This document shows, piece after piece, positions 50,790-60,540 of a stretch of 64,000 bases of DNA. Each line of letters begins with the position of its first letter. Positions within the stretch are counted from its first letter, which is position 1. The stretch is taken from contig NZ_JAERJR010000001.1 in the NCBI RefSeq assembly GCF_018257515.1, positions 434,001 to 498,000 of the forward strand, given 5' to 3'. Position numbers and translations under genes: made by a program. A model generated the notes under the pieces. It was not told the DNA's origin, did no database searches, and saw nothing but the letters and a program-made list of their open reading frames with translations. The DNA comes from Tatumella sp. JGM118 (lineage in GTDB: Bacteria > Pseudomonadota > Gammaproteobacteria > Enterobacterales > Enterobacteriaceae).

Positions 50790-51509
50790 ATGGTGATTAA
50801 GGCGCAGACTCCTGCAGGATTTGCTGAAGAATATATTATCGAAAGCATCTGGAACAGTCGTTTTCCGCCAGGAACTTATTTGCCTGCCGAACGCGAATTG
50901 TCGGAACTTATCGGTGTGACCCGAACAACGCTCCGTGAAGTTCTGCAACGCTTATCCCGGGATGGCTGGCTGACTATCCGCCACGGGAAACCGACGCGGG
51001 TGAATAATTTCTGGGAAACGTCCGGTCTTAATCTGCTTGAGACGCTGGCACACCTTGACCATGAAAGTGTTCCGCAAATGATCGATAATCTTTTTGCGGT
51101 GCGCACCAGTATGGCGAGTATTTTTATCAGCCGGGCATTTACCCAAAACCCGCAGCAGGCACAACAGGTGCTGAGCGAAGCCCTGAATGCAGCGGCTGAC
51201 AGCGCAGAGTATACCGACATCGACTATAAGCTGTTCCAGGGGCTTGCTTTTGCCTCCGGCAATCCTATCTATGGTCTGATCATTAACGGCCTGAAAGGGC
51301 TGTTCACCCGGGCAGGGCGTCAGTATTTCTCGCTGGATGAAGCGCGACAGCAGGCCTACGGTTTTTATCATAAGCTTTATGAACTGAGCCTGGCCGGGGT
51401 GAATAAATCAGAGGTGGCGGAGACGATCCGCGATTACGGCCGGCGCAGCGCGGAAATCTGGCACGCGCTGCAGTCCTCCCTGCAGAAGAGTACCGCAGAG
51501 TCTCCGTGA
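50790..51509 (+). CDS. fadR: Fatty acid metabolism regulator FadR
   Basis: GntR-family repressor of fatty-acid degradation and activator of fabA/fabB, released from DNA by long-chain acyl-CoA. It has 239 residues, identical in length to E. coli, with the winged helix at 1-72 ([20 protein letters not shown]) and the acyl-CoA-binding C-terminal domain ([19 protein letters not shown] onward). fadD, which makes the acyl-CoA ligand from external fatty acids, is missing from its usual place 6 kb away in this window. Confidence 0.97.
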   Translation: MVIKAQTPAGFAEEYIIESIWNSRFPPGTYLPAERELSELIGVTRTTLREVLQRLSRDGWLTIRHGKPTRVNNFWETSGLNLLETLAHLDHESVPQMIDNLFAVRTSMASIFISRAFTQNPQQAQQVLSEALNAAADSAEYTDIDYKLFQGLAFASGNPIYGLIINGLKGLFTRAGRQYFSLDEARQQAYGFYHKLYELSLAGVNKSEVAETIRDYGRRSAEIWHALQSSLQKSTAESP

Positions 51510-51540
51510 ATGCGTTGCGCCGGTCCTCCCGGCGCTGATA

Positions 51541-53076
51541 TTACTGATGAGGGGCACGGGCAGGGCAGCGTTCAAGTAATTCCACACTACCGTCTTCATT
51601 TTCCTGTTCCAGCAGGACATCAAATCCCCATAACCGGTGGATATGCTTCATGACTTCTGTCCTGCTTTCCGCCAGAGAGACTTTTTTTTGTGGTACATAG
51701 CGCAGTGTTAATGACCGGTCACCCCGCAAATCCACATTCCATACCTGAATATTGGGTTCCAGCTGACTCAGATTATATTGTGCTGACAATTGCTGACGGA
51801 TGGTCTGATACCCTTCGTCGTCGTGGATGGCGGAAATTTCCAGATAGTTCTTTCGATAGTCATCGGCCACCGCAAATAACCTGAAATCCCGAATCAGTTT
51901 CGGCGACAGAAACTGGCTGATAAAACTTTCATCTTTAAATTCCCGCATGGCGAAATGCAGTGTTTCCAGCCAGTCTTTACCGGCGATATCCGGGAACCAG
52001 CGCTTATCTTCCTCCGTCGGCTGTTCACAGATGCGCCTGATATCCTGAAACATGGCAAATCCAAGCGCATAAGGATTAATTCCGCTATACCACGAACTGT
52101 TGTAGGGCGGTTGCGCGATCACATTGGTATGGTTATGCAAAAATTCCAGCATAAACCGGTCAGTGACTTTACCTTCGTCATACAGATGATTCAGCAGGGT
52201 ATAGTGCCAGAACGTTGCCCAGCCTTCGTTCATGACCTGGGTCTGTTTCTGCGGATAGAAATACTGACTGATTTTACGGACGATGCGTAAAATCTCGCGC
52301 TGCCAGGGCTCGAGCAACGGGGCATTTTTTTCCATGAAATAGAGCAGGTTTTCCTGAGGTTCTGTCGGATAACGGGGGACAGAGGCTTCTGCCGTCTCTT
52401 TTTCTTTGCGCGGTAAGGTACGCCACAGGGTATTTATCTGACTCTGCAGGTAGGCTTCCCGGCTCTGCTGGCGCACCTTCTCTTCCTGCAGAGATATCTT
52501 CTGGGGGCGCTTATAGCGGTCGACGCCATAGTTCATCAGGGCATGGCAGGAGTCCAGTAAGCGCTCCACCGTATCGATACCGTATTTTTCTTCACAGTCT
52601 GCGATGTAATTTCTGGCGAACAGCAGATAGTCGACGATCGATCCGGCATCCGTCCAGCTACGAAACAGGTAGTTATTTTTAAAGAAAGAGTTATGTCCGT
52701 AGCAGGCGTGGGCCATCACCAGGGCCTGCATGGTCATGGTGTTTTCTTCCATCAGATACGCGATACAGGGATTGGAATTGATGACGATTTCGTAGGCCAG
52801 CCCCTGCTGTCCGTGTTTGTAGAGTTGCTCGGTTTCAATAAATTTTTTGCCGAAGGACCAATGGGTGTAATTGATCGGCATACCGATACTGGAGTAGGCA
52901 TCCATCATCTGTTCTGAAGTAATGACTTCTATCTGATGAGGATAGGTCTCCAGGCGGTAATGCTTAGCGACTCTGTCAATTTCAGACAGGTATTGTTCGA
53001 GCAAATCAAACGTCCAGTCCGGGCCATCACTCAGGCGCTCTGGCCGCAGGACTGGTCGGTCAAAAAAGGTTGTCAT
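51541..53076 (-). CDS. ycgB: SpoVR-family protein YcgB
   Basis: 511-residue SpoVR protein (E. coli YcgB 510). ATG 53076 gives MTTFFDRPVLRPERLSDGPD; the open frame starts 18 codons earlier without match. Family features include THWSFGKKF, AHACYGHNSFFKNNYLF with conserved His, and NEGWATFWHYTLLNHLYDEG with Glu/His residues that could bind metal. In E. coli it is sigma-S dependent and functionally tied to yeaG and yeaH, which lie only 7.5 kb away here. Its biochemical role is unknown. Confidence 0.95.
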   Translation of the reverse strand: MTTFFDRPVLRPERLSDGPDWTFDLLEQYLSEIDRVAKHYRLETYPHQIEVITSEQMMDAYSSIGMPINYTHWSFGKKFIETEQLYKHGQQGLAYEIVINSNPCIAYLMEENTMTMQALVMAHACYGHNSFFKNNYLFRSWTDAGSIVDYLLFARNYIADCEEKYGIDTVERLLDSCHALMNYGVDRYKRPQKISLQEEKVRQQSREAYLQSQINTLWRTLPRKEKETAEASVPRYPTEPQENLLYFMEKNAPLLEPWQREILRIVRKISQYFYPQKQTQVMNEGWATFWHYTLLNHLYDEGKVTDRFMLEFLHNHTNVIAQPPYNSSWYSGINPYALGFAMFQDIRRICEQPTEEDKRWFPDIAGKDWLETLHFAMREFKDESFISQFLSPKLIRDFRLFAVADDYRKNYLEISAIHDDEGYQTIRQQLSAQYNLSQLEPNIQVWNVDLRGDRSLTLRYVPQKKVSLAESRTEVMKHIHRLWGFDVLLEQENEDGSVELLERCPARAPHQ

Positions 53077-53555
53077 AGCGCACCTCGTCTTTCTGCAGCG
53101 AATTATCTTCCGGCGAACCGGCACCATCATCCTGATGAAAGAAACGGTTGCGTACCTGTCAGGTACCTTTTAAGGATAGTCGATAGTTTAGCGGGGCAGT
53201 AACGATGGCAGGAGAAAAATGGCGACAAAAAAAGGCTGAATCCGCTTACGGACTATTTTTGCGTCTGAAAGCTGAATTTTGGTCATTAAAACAGGATAAT
53301 ATCCTGTATATAAGGTAAATTTATGGCAACATTTAAAAATTCTGACAACCTTTCGTAAAGCGCATATCCGCATAATTAACTACTAATTTTTAATATTAAA
53401 CCGATTTAACTACTGAATATTCACTTTAGTGCTGATTTTAGTTACCAGAGAAGTAAAAAAAAGGTGAAATAGCCTGAATCGGGTCATAGGGGTAGTGTTA
53501 GTTGATAACACTGCACCAAAGGTCTTTATCAGGTTTATTATGCTGCGGGGGTGGT
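53077..53555. other. ycgB-dadA divergent regulatory region (479 bases)
   Basis: No gene. The half near dadA (about 53330-53480) is AT-rich with poly-A/T tracts, as expected for Lrp-type control of dadAX known in E. coli. The segment at 53280-53320 contains the short repeat AGGATAATATCCTG (a near-perfect palindrome). I could not assign CRP or Lrp sites precisely. Confidence 0.65.
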
Positions 53556-54854
53556 ATGAAGGTTTTGATTCTTGGAAGTGGTGTCGTCGGGGTGACGAGC
53601 GCCTGGTATCTGGCGCAGGCAGGTCATGAAGTCACGGTCATCGATCGTAGTAGCGGACCGGCAGAAGAGACCAGTGCCGGCAATGCCGGGCAGATCTCTC
53701 CCGGATACGCTTCGCCCTGGGCAGCGCCAGGGATCCCCCTGAAGGCGGTCAAATGGATGTTCCAGAAGCATTCCCCGTTGTCGATTCGCCCGGACGGGAC
53801 CACCTTCCAGCTGCAATGGATGTTGCAGATGCTGAAGAACTGCACCCTGCCACATTACCAGCAAAACAAAAGCCGTATGGTGCGGATTGCAGAATACAGC
53901 AGGGATTGCCTGAAAGATCTGCGGGCGACCACCGGTATCCGTTATGAAGGCCGTCAGGGCGGAACCCTGCAGTTATTTCGTACCGAACAGCAGTTTGAGA
54001 GTGCCTCTAAGGATATCAAAGTCCTGGAGGAGGCAGGTGTTCCTTACCGGTTGCTGCAGTCCGGTGAGCTGCATTGCATTGAACCTGCGCTGGCAGCCAC
54101 GCAGCATAAACTGACCGGCGGGTTACAGTTACCGAATGATGAAACCGGAGATTGTCAGTTATTCACCCGCCGGCTGGCAGCCATGGCTGAACAGGCCGGT
54201 GTGACATTCCGCTATAACGTGACGATCGACCAGCTGCTGCGCGACGGCAATAGCATCAGCGGGGTGAAATGCGGTGCGGAAATCCTTACCGCTGATCGTT
54301 ATATTGTAGCGTGTGGCTCCTATTCTACCGCGTTGCTGAAAGACATCGTTTCAGTCCCTGTCTATCCGCTGAAAGGGTACTCTCTGACGATTCCGGTGAA
54401 GAACGCGGACGGCGCACCGGAATCCACCATCCTGGACGAAACCTATAAAGTCGCAGTGACACGCTTTGATAACCGTATCCGGGTCGGGGGGATGGCTGAG
54501 ATTGTTGGTTTTAACACCAAACTGTTACCGGCTCGCAGAGAAACACTGGAGATGGTGGTCAGGGATCTCTATCCTGAAGGCGGATTTGTTGAACAGGCAA
54601 CATTCTGGACCGGTTTGCGCCCGATGACTCCGGATGGTACTCCGATCGTTGGCCGGACACCGCTGACGAATCTGTACCTGAACACCGGGCACGGTACACT
54701 GGGATGGACGATGGCTTGTGGTTCCGGAAAGCTGATTGCCGATATTATTTCCGGTAATACCCCGGATATTGCGGTGGATGACTTGTCGGTGATGCGCTAC
54801 TTGCCGGGTTTTGATGGCCGGTCATCCTTGTCTGGTATCAGAGCCGTCAGTTGA
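53556..54854 (+). CDS. dadA: D-amino acid dehydrogenase DadA
   Basis: Membrane-associated FAD enzyme that oxidises D-alanine to pyruvate. ATG 53556 gives [15 protein letters not shown] with the FAD motif GSGVVG (7-12) and 432 residues, the E. coli length; the upstream open frame lacks homology. Further conserved parts: [17 protein letters not shown] and the C-terminal [16 protein letters not shown] with [16 protein letters not shown]. dadX follows 16 bases after the stop, forming the dadAX operon. Confidence 0.97.
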   Translation: MKVLILGSGVVGVTSAWYLAQAGHEVTVIDRSSGPAEETSAGNAGQISPGYASPWAAPGIPLKAVKWMFQKHSPLSIRPDGTTFQLQWMLQMLKNCTLPHYQQNKSRMVRIAEYSRDCLKDLRATTGIRYEGRQGGTLQLFRTEQQFESASKDIKVLEEAGVPYRLLQSGELHCIEPALAATQHKLTGGLQLPNDETGDCQLFTRRLAAMAEQAGVTFRYNVTIDQLLRDGNSISGVKCGAEILTADRYIVACGSYSTALLKDIVSVPVYPLKGYSLTIPVKNADGAPESTILDETYKVAVTRFDNRIRVGGMAEIVGFNTKLLPARRETLEMVVRDLYPEGGFVEQATFWTGLRPMTPDGTPIVGRTPLTNLYLNTGHGTLGWTMACGSGKLIADIISGNTPDIAVDDLSVMRYLPGFDGRSSLSGIRAVS

Positions 54855-54870
54855 GTTTCAGGAGAGTAAG

Positions 54871-55941
54871 ATGTCCCGACCGATTATCGCCACGGTAAAT
54901 CAACAGGCGTTAGAACAGAATTTAGCGATTATCAGAAAAAAAGCGCCGGACGCCAACATCTGGACAGTGGTTAAAGCCAATGCTTACGGGCACGGTATTT
55001 CCCGATGTTATCAGGCCCTGAGTTCTGCCGACGGTTTCGCGCTGCTGAACTATGAAGAAGCCATCCTGCTGCGTGAGCAGGGCTGGCAGAAACCGGTGTT
55101 GTTACTGGAAGGCTTTTTTAAAGCTGAGGACCTGGTCTTGCTGGACCGCTATCGTCTGACCACCAGCGTACACAGTGAGTGGCAGATTGAGGCTCTGGCG
55201 AATGCCCGGCTATCCGCGCCGCTGAACATCTATGTCAAAATTAACAGCGGGATGAATCGTCTGGGCTTTCGTCCGGAACAACTGAAAGATGTCTGGCGGC
55301 GGCTGGCAGCGCTGCCTAATGTCGGCGAAATGACCCTGATGACGCACTTCGCCCGCGGTGAAGAGCCGGACGGCGTGACAGAGCCGGTGGCTCTGCTCGA
55401 TGCTGCAGCAGAGGGGATGGCACTGCCACGCTGTTTCGCCAACTCGGCGGCGACATTGTGGCACCCGCATACCCATCATCAATGGGTCCGGCCTGGCATT
55501 ATTCTCTACGGCGCATCGCCTTCGGGTCGCTGGCAGGATATCGCCGATACCGGATTGCAACCGGTCATGCAGTTGCACAGCGAGATCATCGGTATCCAGC
55601 AGTTACAGCAAGGGGAAGGCGTGGGGTACGGTTACCGTTACCATGCCGGAAGTGCGCAACGGATTGGCGTGGTGGCCTGTGGTTATGCCGATGGCTACCC
55701 GCGTCATGCACCCTCCGGGACCCCGGTAGCCGTCGACGGTATTCTGACCCGCACCGTGGGCCGTGTCTCTATGGACATGATTATGGTGGATCTCACTCCC
55801 TGTCCTGAGGCTCATATTGGCTCGAAGGTCGAACTGTGGGGAGAGCAGGTGCATATCGATGATGTGGCCGCGGCTTCCGATACTGTAGGGTATGAACTGA
55901 TGTGCGCAGTCGCCCCCCGGGTGCCATTTCGCATCCTTTAA
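54871..55941 (+). CDS. dadX: Catabolic alanine racemase DadX
   Basis: PLP enzyme interconverting L- and D-alanine so that DadA can oxidise it. ATG 54871 follows GGAGAG. 356 residues as in E. coli. PLP lysine K35 lies in WTVVKANAYGHG; the second-base tyrosine region GVGYGYRYHAGSAQRIGVV and RVSMDMIMVDLT are intact. Catabolic (DadX) rather than biosynthetic (Alr) because of the operon with dadA. Confidence 0.97.
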   Translation: MSRPIIATVNQQALEQNLAIIRKKAPDANIWTVVKANAYGHGISRCYQALSSADGFALLNYEEAILLREQGWQKPVLLLEGFFKAEDLVLLDRYRLTTSVHSEWQIEALANARLSAPLNIYVKINSGMNRLGFRPEQLKDVWRRLAALPNVGEMTLMTHFARGEEPDGVTEPVALLDAAAEGMALPRCFANSAATLWHPHTHHQWVRPGIILYGASPSGRWQDIADTGLQPVMQLHSEIIGIQQLQQGEGVGYGYRYHAGSAQRIGVVACGYADGYPRHAPSGTPVAVDGILTRTVGRVSMDMIMVDLTPCPEAHIGSKVELWGEQVHIDDVAAASDTVGYELMCAVAPRVPFRIL

Positions 55942-55948
55942 CCGGCCA

Positions 55949-55975
55949 ACAGCCTCCCTTTATCCGGGAGGCTGT
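55949..55975 (+). terminator. Hairpin after dadX
   Basis: ACAGCCTCCC and GGGAGGCTGT form a perfect 10-base-pair stem with a 7-base loop. No strong T run follows (CACCGTTT). Confidence 0.75.
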
Positions 55976-56065
55976 CACCGTTTCGCTCCCGCAGCACAGG
56001 TTTCTCTTAATTCTCTTGTGGTTAAAGACGCTCACCCTACACCCCCTCCGCAGAAACAGTCGTCA

Positions 56066-56327
56066 GTCGCTATCGCTGTCTGTCCCTCATAGCAATGGCC
56101 TGAGCCTCGTTTTTACGGGCTGGCGCGTGCCTGATATATCCCTGACTGGAGTAACAGCAGGCGGTCGCTATCGCAGACTATCCCTCACAGCGATGGCCGG
56201 AGTCTCGTTTTTTACGGGCTGGCGCGTGACTGATATATCTCTGATTACAGTAACAGCAGGCGGTTGCTATCGCTGACTGTCTCTCACAGCGATGGCCTGA
56301 GCCTCGTCTTTTACGGGCTGGCGCGTC
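56066..56327. repeat. Tandem repeat, period 98-99 bases, about 2.7 copies
   Basis: Copies begin at 56066 (GTCGCTATCGCTG), 56164 (GTCGCTATCGCAG) and 56263 (GTTGCTATCGCTG). Each contains an internal inverted repeat (GCTATCGCTG ... CAGCGATGGC), then TTTTACGGGCTGGCGCGT, and two contain CTGATATATC(C/T)CTGA and GTAACAGCAGGCGG. The hairpin arms are retained in copies 2 and 3 despite base changes. Confidence 0.9.
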
Positions 56328-56842
56328 TATGAGGGTGTTCCGGTCTGCAGTGATAACCGGCAGAAGTTCGGGCTATGCGTGCTTTATGGCTGCGTTCAGG
56401 AACCGCAGACAGAGCGTAGCAACGTTCAACCCTGTATCGCCAGGGGGAAGTGTGTCGTCTGCCGGGTACGGCTGTGGAGTCCTGAACGTCTGCTACTGCC
56501 TGCCTGGTTTCCCTGCGCCAGGATGTCGCCGGTCAGTAGAGTTTCATTCACCCGCGTGAGGTATTTCTTTCATCTCTGCAGCTTTCTTTCCCCCGCGAAG
56601 CTGGAGGTCGCAGGCGGCGTGCCGCACAGAGTGTTCTGACGGCTCCCGCGGTCCGTCCGCTTCGGTTAATTCTGTCCGAAGTGCTGGTCAGTGACTCTGA
56701 AAGGGAAAACAGGGCTGAAGGGATAAAGAGAGGCGGTAGTCTGCAATGACCGTGTTTCACTGAAGCAAGCCTTCGGTAAACAAGGCCGGGGGTTTTACCG
56801 GCAGCAACGTGCCGGCAGGAGTCCGGTCAGGCGGGGTAACAC

Positions 56843-56875
56843 AAAAAAATGGCCGGGCGACGGTGGTGTGCCCGG
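56843..56875 (-). terminator. Terminator after the MFS gene
   Basis: On the minus strand CCGGGC and GCCCGG pair around an 11-base loop and are followed by CCA and a seven-T run. It lies about 24 bases after the MFS stop codon. Confidence 0.85.
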
Positions 56876-56898
56876 ACATCAACAGAGGCCTCCGTCCC

Positions 56899-58089
56899 TT
56901 ATAGTTCGGTCAGGGTGCCTTTTACGGAGTGACTGCAGCGCCAGGCGATAAAGGCCAGTGCAGCGCCGATCAGCATCATAAAAGAAAGCGCGTGTTGTGG
57001 GGTCAGAGGCAGCGCAAGCATACACAGACTGCCCCCGGCCCCCCCTGCCATCTGGAAGAACCCCTGTAATGCCGATGCCATCCCCGCCTGCTGCTGGTAC
57101 GGCTCCAGCGCATAGCTGGTGGCCGGGCCGATAATAAACGCCAGGCCCGCGACCGCCAGGGCGACCGGCAACATATAGCTCAGCCAGTGGTGCTGAATGG
57201 CCGTACTGAACAGGACGGCTTCACTGCTCAGCAGACCGGCCGCTATCAGCATGCATAGTCCGCCGAAGAACAGACAGAAGGGGCGGCCGGCCTTACGGAT
57301 CACATAACTGACGATACTGCTGACCAGCATGATCCACAGGCCATTGGCACCGAAGGCCAGCGCAAAAGCAAAAGACGACAGACCCGCCTGTTCCATCAAA
57401 ACCTGCGGGGCCAGTGATACATAGGTCAGCACCATCCCCAGTGCTCCGGCATTTGCCAGCGCAAAACAGACAAAACGCAGGTCAGCAAGAATTGACGTAT
57501 ACTGCTTTAGCGGGAAAAAGGGAACTTTCAGTGTCTCTTTCGGACGTGTTTCCGGCAGGAACAGCAGAATGATCACCCCAACCACCACCGCATACAGGCA
57601 AAGGAAACTGAATGGCGCTCGCCATCCCCAGAACTCAGCCAGAGTTCCTCCCAGTAAAGGGGCCAGTGCGGGGACGATATTCAGCGCGCCATTGAGAAAA
57701 CCAAAGGTTTTCGCGGCTTCGTCACCGCTAAGACGATCACGGACCCCACTGAATGAGACTACCGCGGTACAGCAGACAGCACAGCCCTGGATTATCCGTG
57801 CAGCCAGGAACACCGGCCAGTGGTCGGCGAGGGCTGCCGTCAGGCTGCCGGCGGCGTAAAGGCCTAATCCGGCCATAGCGACGGGTTTGCGGCCGAAGTT
57901 ATCGACCAGGGGGCCGGTGATTAACTGACCCAATCCCATCACCAGTAAGAACAGAGGAATGGTGGACTGGATATTACTCACCGGGGTATGCAGCCCGGTA
58001 GCAACCTGTGGCAGTGTCGGCAGATACAGGTCAATACCCAACGGGGCTAGCAGGACCAGACTCAGCAGTAACAGAGTGTATTTATTCAT
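56899..58089 (-). CDS. Bcr/CflA-type MFS drug exporter
   Basis: 396-residue major facilitator with about 12 helices. The N-terminus (MNKYTLLLLSLVLLAPLGID then LYLPTLPQVATGL) and the loop motif GPLVDNFGRKPVAMAGLGLY (motif A, G-x-L-x-D-x-x-G-R-K/R-x) place it in the DHA1 Bcr/CflA group; motif C-like NIVPALAPLLGGTLAEFWGW follows. It is not EmrD, MdtM or YdhC by the sequences I know, so I give no symbol. It lies between dadAX and cvrA, where E. coli has no such gene, so it was probably inserted here. Substrate unknown. Confidence 0.85.
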   Translation of the reverse strand: MNKYTLLLLSLVLLAPLGIDLYLPTLPQVATGLHTPVSNIQSTIPLFLLVMGLGQLITGPLVDNFGRKPVAMAGLGLYAAGSLTAALADHWPVFLAARIIQGCAVCCTAVVSFSGVRDRLSGDEAAKTFGFLNGALNIVPALAPLLGGTLAEFWGWRAPFSFLCLYAVVVGVIILLFLPETRPKETLKVPFFPLKQYTSILADLRFVCFALANAGALGMVLTYVSLAPQVLMEQAGLSSFAFALAFGANGLWIMLVSSIVSYVIRKAGRPFCLFFGGLCMLIAAGLLSSEAVLFSTAIQHHWLSYMLPVALAVAGLAFIIGPATSYALEPYQQQAGMASALQGFFQMAGGAGGSLCMLALPLTPQHALSFMMLIGAALAFIAWRCSHSVKGTLTEL

Positions 58090-58248
58090 AAATATACAGG
58101 TGACCTGAAAAAAGCGGACAAGATTACCCTGTTTCAGCGGTAACGAATAGTGCTAAATAATAATTTTCCGGCGGACCAGGAACGTACAGCATTAACGGCA
58201 GGCGCAGACCCCGCATTATTGCAATGGATCGGCGCCTTCAGACACTGC

Positions 58249-59976
58249 TCAGAGAGGTTCTCCGCTCATTCTTACGCCGACTTTCAGGATGTCATTGCCT
58301 TCTTTTTCGGCAACCGTCCAGGTGACATTCATCCATTCGAGCTGGTCACCGATGACCGGTGTGCCTCCCAGTTGCTGAACGATCAGTCGGGACAGCGGCT
58401 GATGAGCCTGAACATCGGGATCCAGTTCCAGCCCGTAGACCTGTGCGATATCATAAAGGTCGGTGCCGGCATCCAGAATAAAATCGCCGAAAAAGCGTTG
58501 TTCCAGTGCAGATGGCGGGCTCTGGCTGAACATTTTACCTAACGCCGGCAAATCTTTTTCCCGCCCGATAACACAGAGGATGTCATCTTCCTGTAAACGG
58601 GTTGACCCGGACGGATGCATCAGCACATTACCGCGGAACAGGGCTGCAATACGGGTATCTGCCGGCATTTCCAGCTCTCTCAGTGCCGCACCGACGCACC
58701 ATTTGTCCGCACCGAGCTGATAGACAAATTCTTCCCATTGGGTATCCGGATGGATATCCAGTCCGATACGTTGAATAGGCTCGGCGGTGGGCGGGACTAC
58801 CACTTTACCCAGCTTTGCCGCTTTGGTCAGAGAGGTTCCCTGTAGCATCAGGGACACCAGTACCACAAAGAAAGCGATATCAAAGTAAAGCTTGGCGTTA
58901 TCCAGGCCGGCCATCATCGGGAAGACGGCAAGGATGATGGGTACCGCTCCCCGTAAGCCGACCCAACTGATAAAGAAACGTTCTCTCAGGGTAAAGTTCT
59001 TAAACGGTAACAGACCGGCAAATACCGACAACGGCCGTGCGATAAAAATAAGCCACAGCGAAAGCAGCATGGCGGGGAGTGCAATTTCCCATAAATCGGT
59101 TGGCACCACTAACAGCCCCAGAACAATAAACATCCCGATCTGGCTTAACCAGGCCATTCCGTCAAAAGTCTGCAGGATACCGTTACGGTTGCGCACCGGC
59201 GTATTACCCAGCCAGCAGCCGCAAAGATACACCGCCAGAATACCGCTGCCTTCCATCAGTGTGGTCAGGGCAAAGACGAGGATCCCGCCACTCACGGCCA
59301 GTAACGGGTAGAGGCCCGGCGGTAAGGTGATGCGGTTAATTAACTGCTGGATGGCGAAACCACCCCCGATGCCCAGTACAATGCCCAGTCCGAACTCCTG
59401 CACCAGATGCACCAGAAACATCATGTTCAGGCCGGTTTGTCCCTTCTGGATCATATCAATCAGCGTAATGGTCAGAAACACGGCCATCGGGTCATTACTG
59501 CCGGATTCGATTTCCAGTGTGGAGCTGACACGTTCGTTTAACCCTTTTCCCCCTAACAGTGAAAAAACGGCAGCGGCATCGGTTGAACCGATAATCGCGC
59601 CAATCAGGAAGCCCTGCATCAGGTCGAGATGAAATAACCAGGCGGCCATCATTCCGGTCAGTCCGGCGGTGATCAAAACACCGATGGTAGCCAGCGACAG
59701 GGAAGGCCAGAGCGCCACTTTCAGCGAACCGACGCGGGTGCGCATGCCCCCGTCCAGCAGGATAACCGCCAGCGCCAGGTTAGAGATCAGATAAGCAGCC
59801 GGATAGTTATCAAAGGCAATGCCACCGATGCCGTCTTCCCCGGCCAGCATGCCCAGCGCAAGAAAGATCACCAGAATAGGAATACCCAGTTTTGATGAGA
59901 AGGCACTGAGTATAATACTGGACGCTACCAGCACTGAGCCAATAACGAAGAGACTGTAAATCATGCCGGAATCCAA
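58249..59976 (-). CDS. cvrA: Cation/proton antiporter CvrA (NhaP2-like)
   Basis: 575-residue CPA1-family antiporter (E. coli 578) for K+ or Na+ efflux. About 12 helices in residues 1-385 with conserved [36 protein letters not shown] (Asp in the ND pair) and [17 protein letters not shown], followed by an RCK C-terminal (TrkA-C) domain (about 405-485) and a CorC/HlyC domain (about 490-575). It is transcribed alone on the minus strand. Confidence 0.95.
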   Translation of the reverse strand: MDSGMIYSLFVIGSVLVASSIILSAFSSKLGIPILVIFLALGMLAGEDGIGGIAFDNYPAAYLISNLALAVILLDGGMRTRVGSLKVALWPSLSLATIGVLITAGLTGMMAAWLFHLDLMQGFLIGAIIGSTDAAAVFSLLGGKGLNERVSSTLEIESGSNDPMAVFLTITLIDMIQKGQTGLNMMFLVHLVQEFGLGIVLGIGGGFAIQQLINRITLPPGLYPLLAVSGGILVFALTTLMEGSGILAVYLCGCWLGNTPVRNRNGILQTFDGMAWLSQIGMFIVLGLLVVPTDLWEIALPAMLLSLWLIFIARPLSVFAGLLPFKNFTLRERFFISWVGLRGAVPIILAVFPMMAGLDNAKLYFDIAFFVVLVSLMLQGTSLTKAAKLGKVVVPPTAEPIQRIGLDIHPDTQWEEFVYQLGADKWCVGAALRELEMPADTRIAALFRGNVLMHPSGSTRLQEDDILCVIGREKDLPALGKMFSQSPPSALEQRFFGDFILDAGTDLYDIAQVYGLELDPDVQAHQPLSRLIVQQLGGTPVIGDQLEWMNVTWTVAEKEGNDILKVGVRMSGEPL

Positions 59977-60189
59977 TGTAACTGCTCCCTGAAGATAAAT
60001 AATGTGGCAGAAATAATATTCTGCAGGATCCCTGAATCGGGCCGGAAATCATCATCGGGTCATCTGTACCCGTCGCGGTTGACCAGGCAAGCCCGGCGCC
60101 TTTATGGACGTATCGATCGCACCCGTACGCCGGTTATAAACGGTGAACGATAGCGCCTGCGTAATAAACCGTCGTATTTCTTTCAATGT

Positions 60190-60288
60190 TTAGTGTCCCG
60201 GCATCCATGCGCCGCTGGCCACGAACCAGATGAGTAAACCTACACCGGCAATAATAATCGCGACCGGAAATAAATAGCCAATTTTCAT
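60190..60288 (-). CDS. yoaK: YoaK-like 32-residue membrane peptide
   Basis: Reads MKIGYLFPVAIIIAGVGLLI then WFVASGAWMPGH. It is one membrane helix with an N-terminal Lys. Its start, length (32) and pattern match E. coli YoaK (MRIGIIFPVVIFITAVVF ...). A GGGAG ribosome site lies six bases before this ATG; an ATG one codon upstream is closer than usual. It sits between cvrA and yeaH on the same strand. Function unknown; too short for standard gene finding. Confidence 0.72.
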   Translation of the reverse strand: MKIGYLFPVAIIIAGVGLLIWFVASGAWMPGH

Positions 60289-60540
60289 CATACGCTCCCG
60301 GAAATGGATAACCGCAGGCCTGCAGGATAGGGGATTTTTACAGGCGTTATGCACAGTGTCAGCGAAACGCTAAAACTGCCGCACTATTATAAACGAATAT
60401 CCTCTCCGGACGCATCGTCTAAGGCTATCGGCAGAGAGATAACCCCCGCAAAAAGGAAAAAGTACAGAGTCCGGTGAGCGGTTCAGTAAAACGGGAGGGC
60501 AGAACTTCCCGGCCAGAAAGGGCCGGTCCGGGAAGCAGGT

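Larger units (their letters stand above)
55976..56898. other. Long gap between dadX and the MFS gene (about 0.92 kb, no gene)
   Basis: No convincing coding frame. A 124-codon frame at 55902-56276 is only the translated 98-99-base repeat (recurrent FTGWRV-DISL motifs). The region has the repeat at 56066-56327 and, at its end, the minus-strand MFS terminator. In E. coli cvrA follows dadX closely. Confidence 0.75.

Noticed and set aside
55902-56276. 124-codon frame downstream of dadX
   Set aside because: It starts inside dadX and its repeated peptide simply translates the 98-99-base DNA repeat.
58150-58542. 130-codon plus-strand frame at the end of cvrA
   Set aside because: Mostly antisense to the C-terminal coding part of cvrA, with no independent support.
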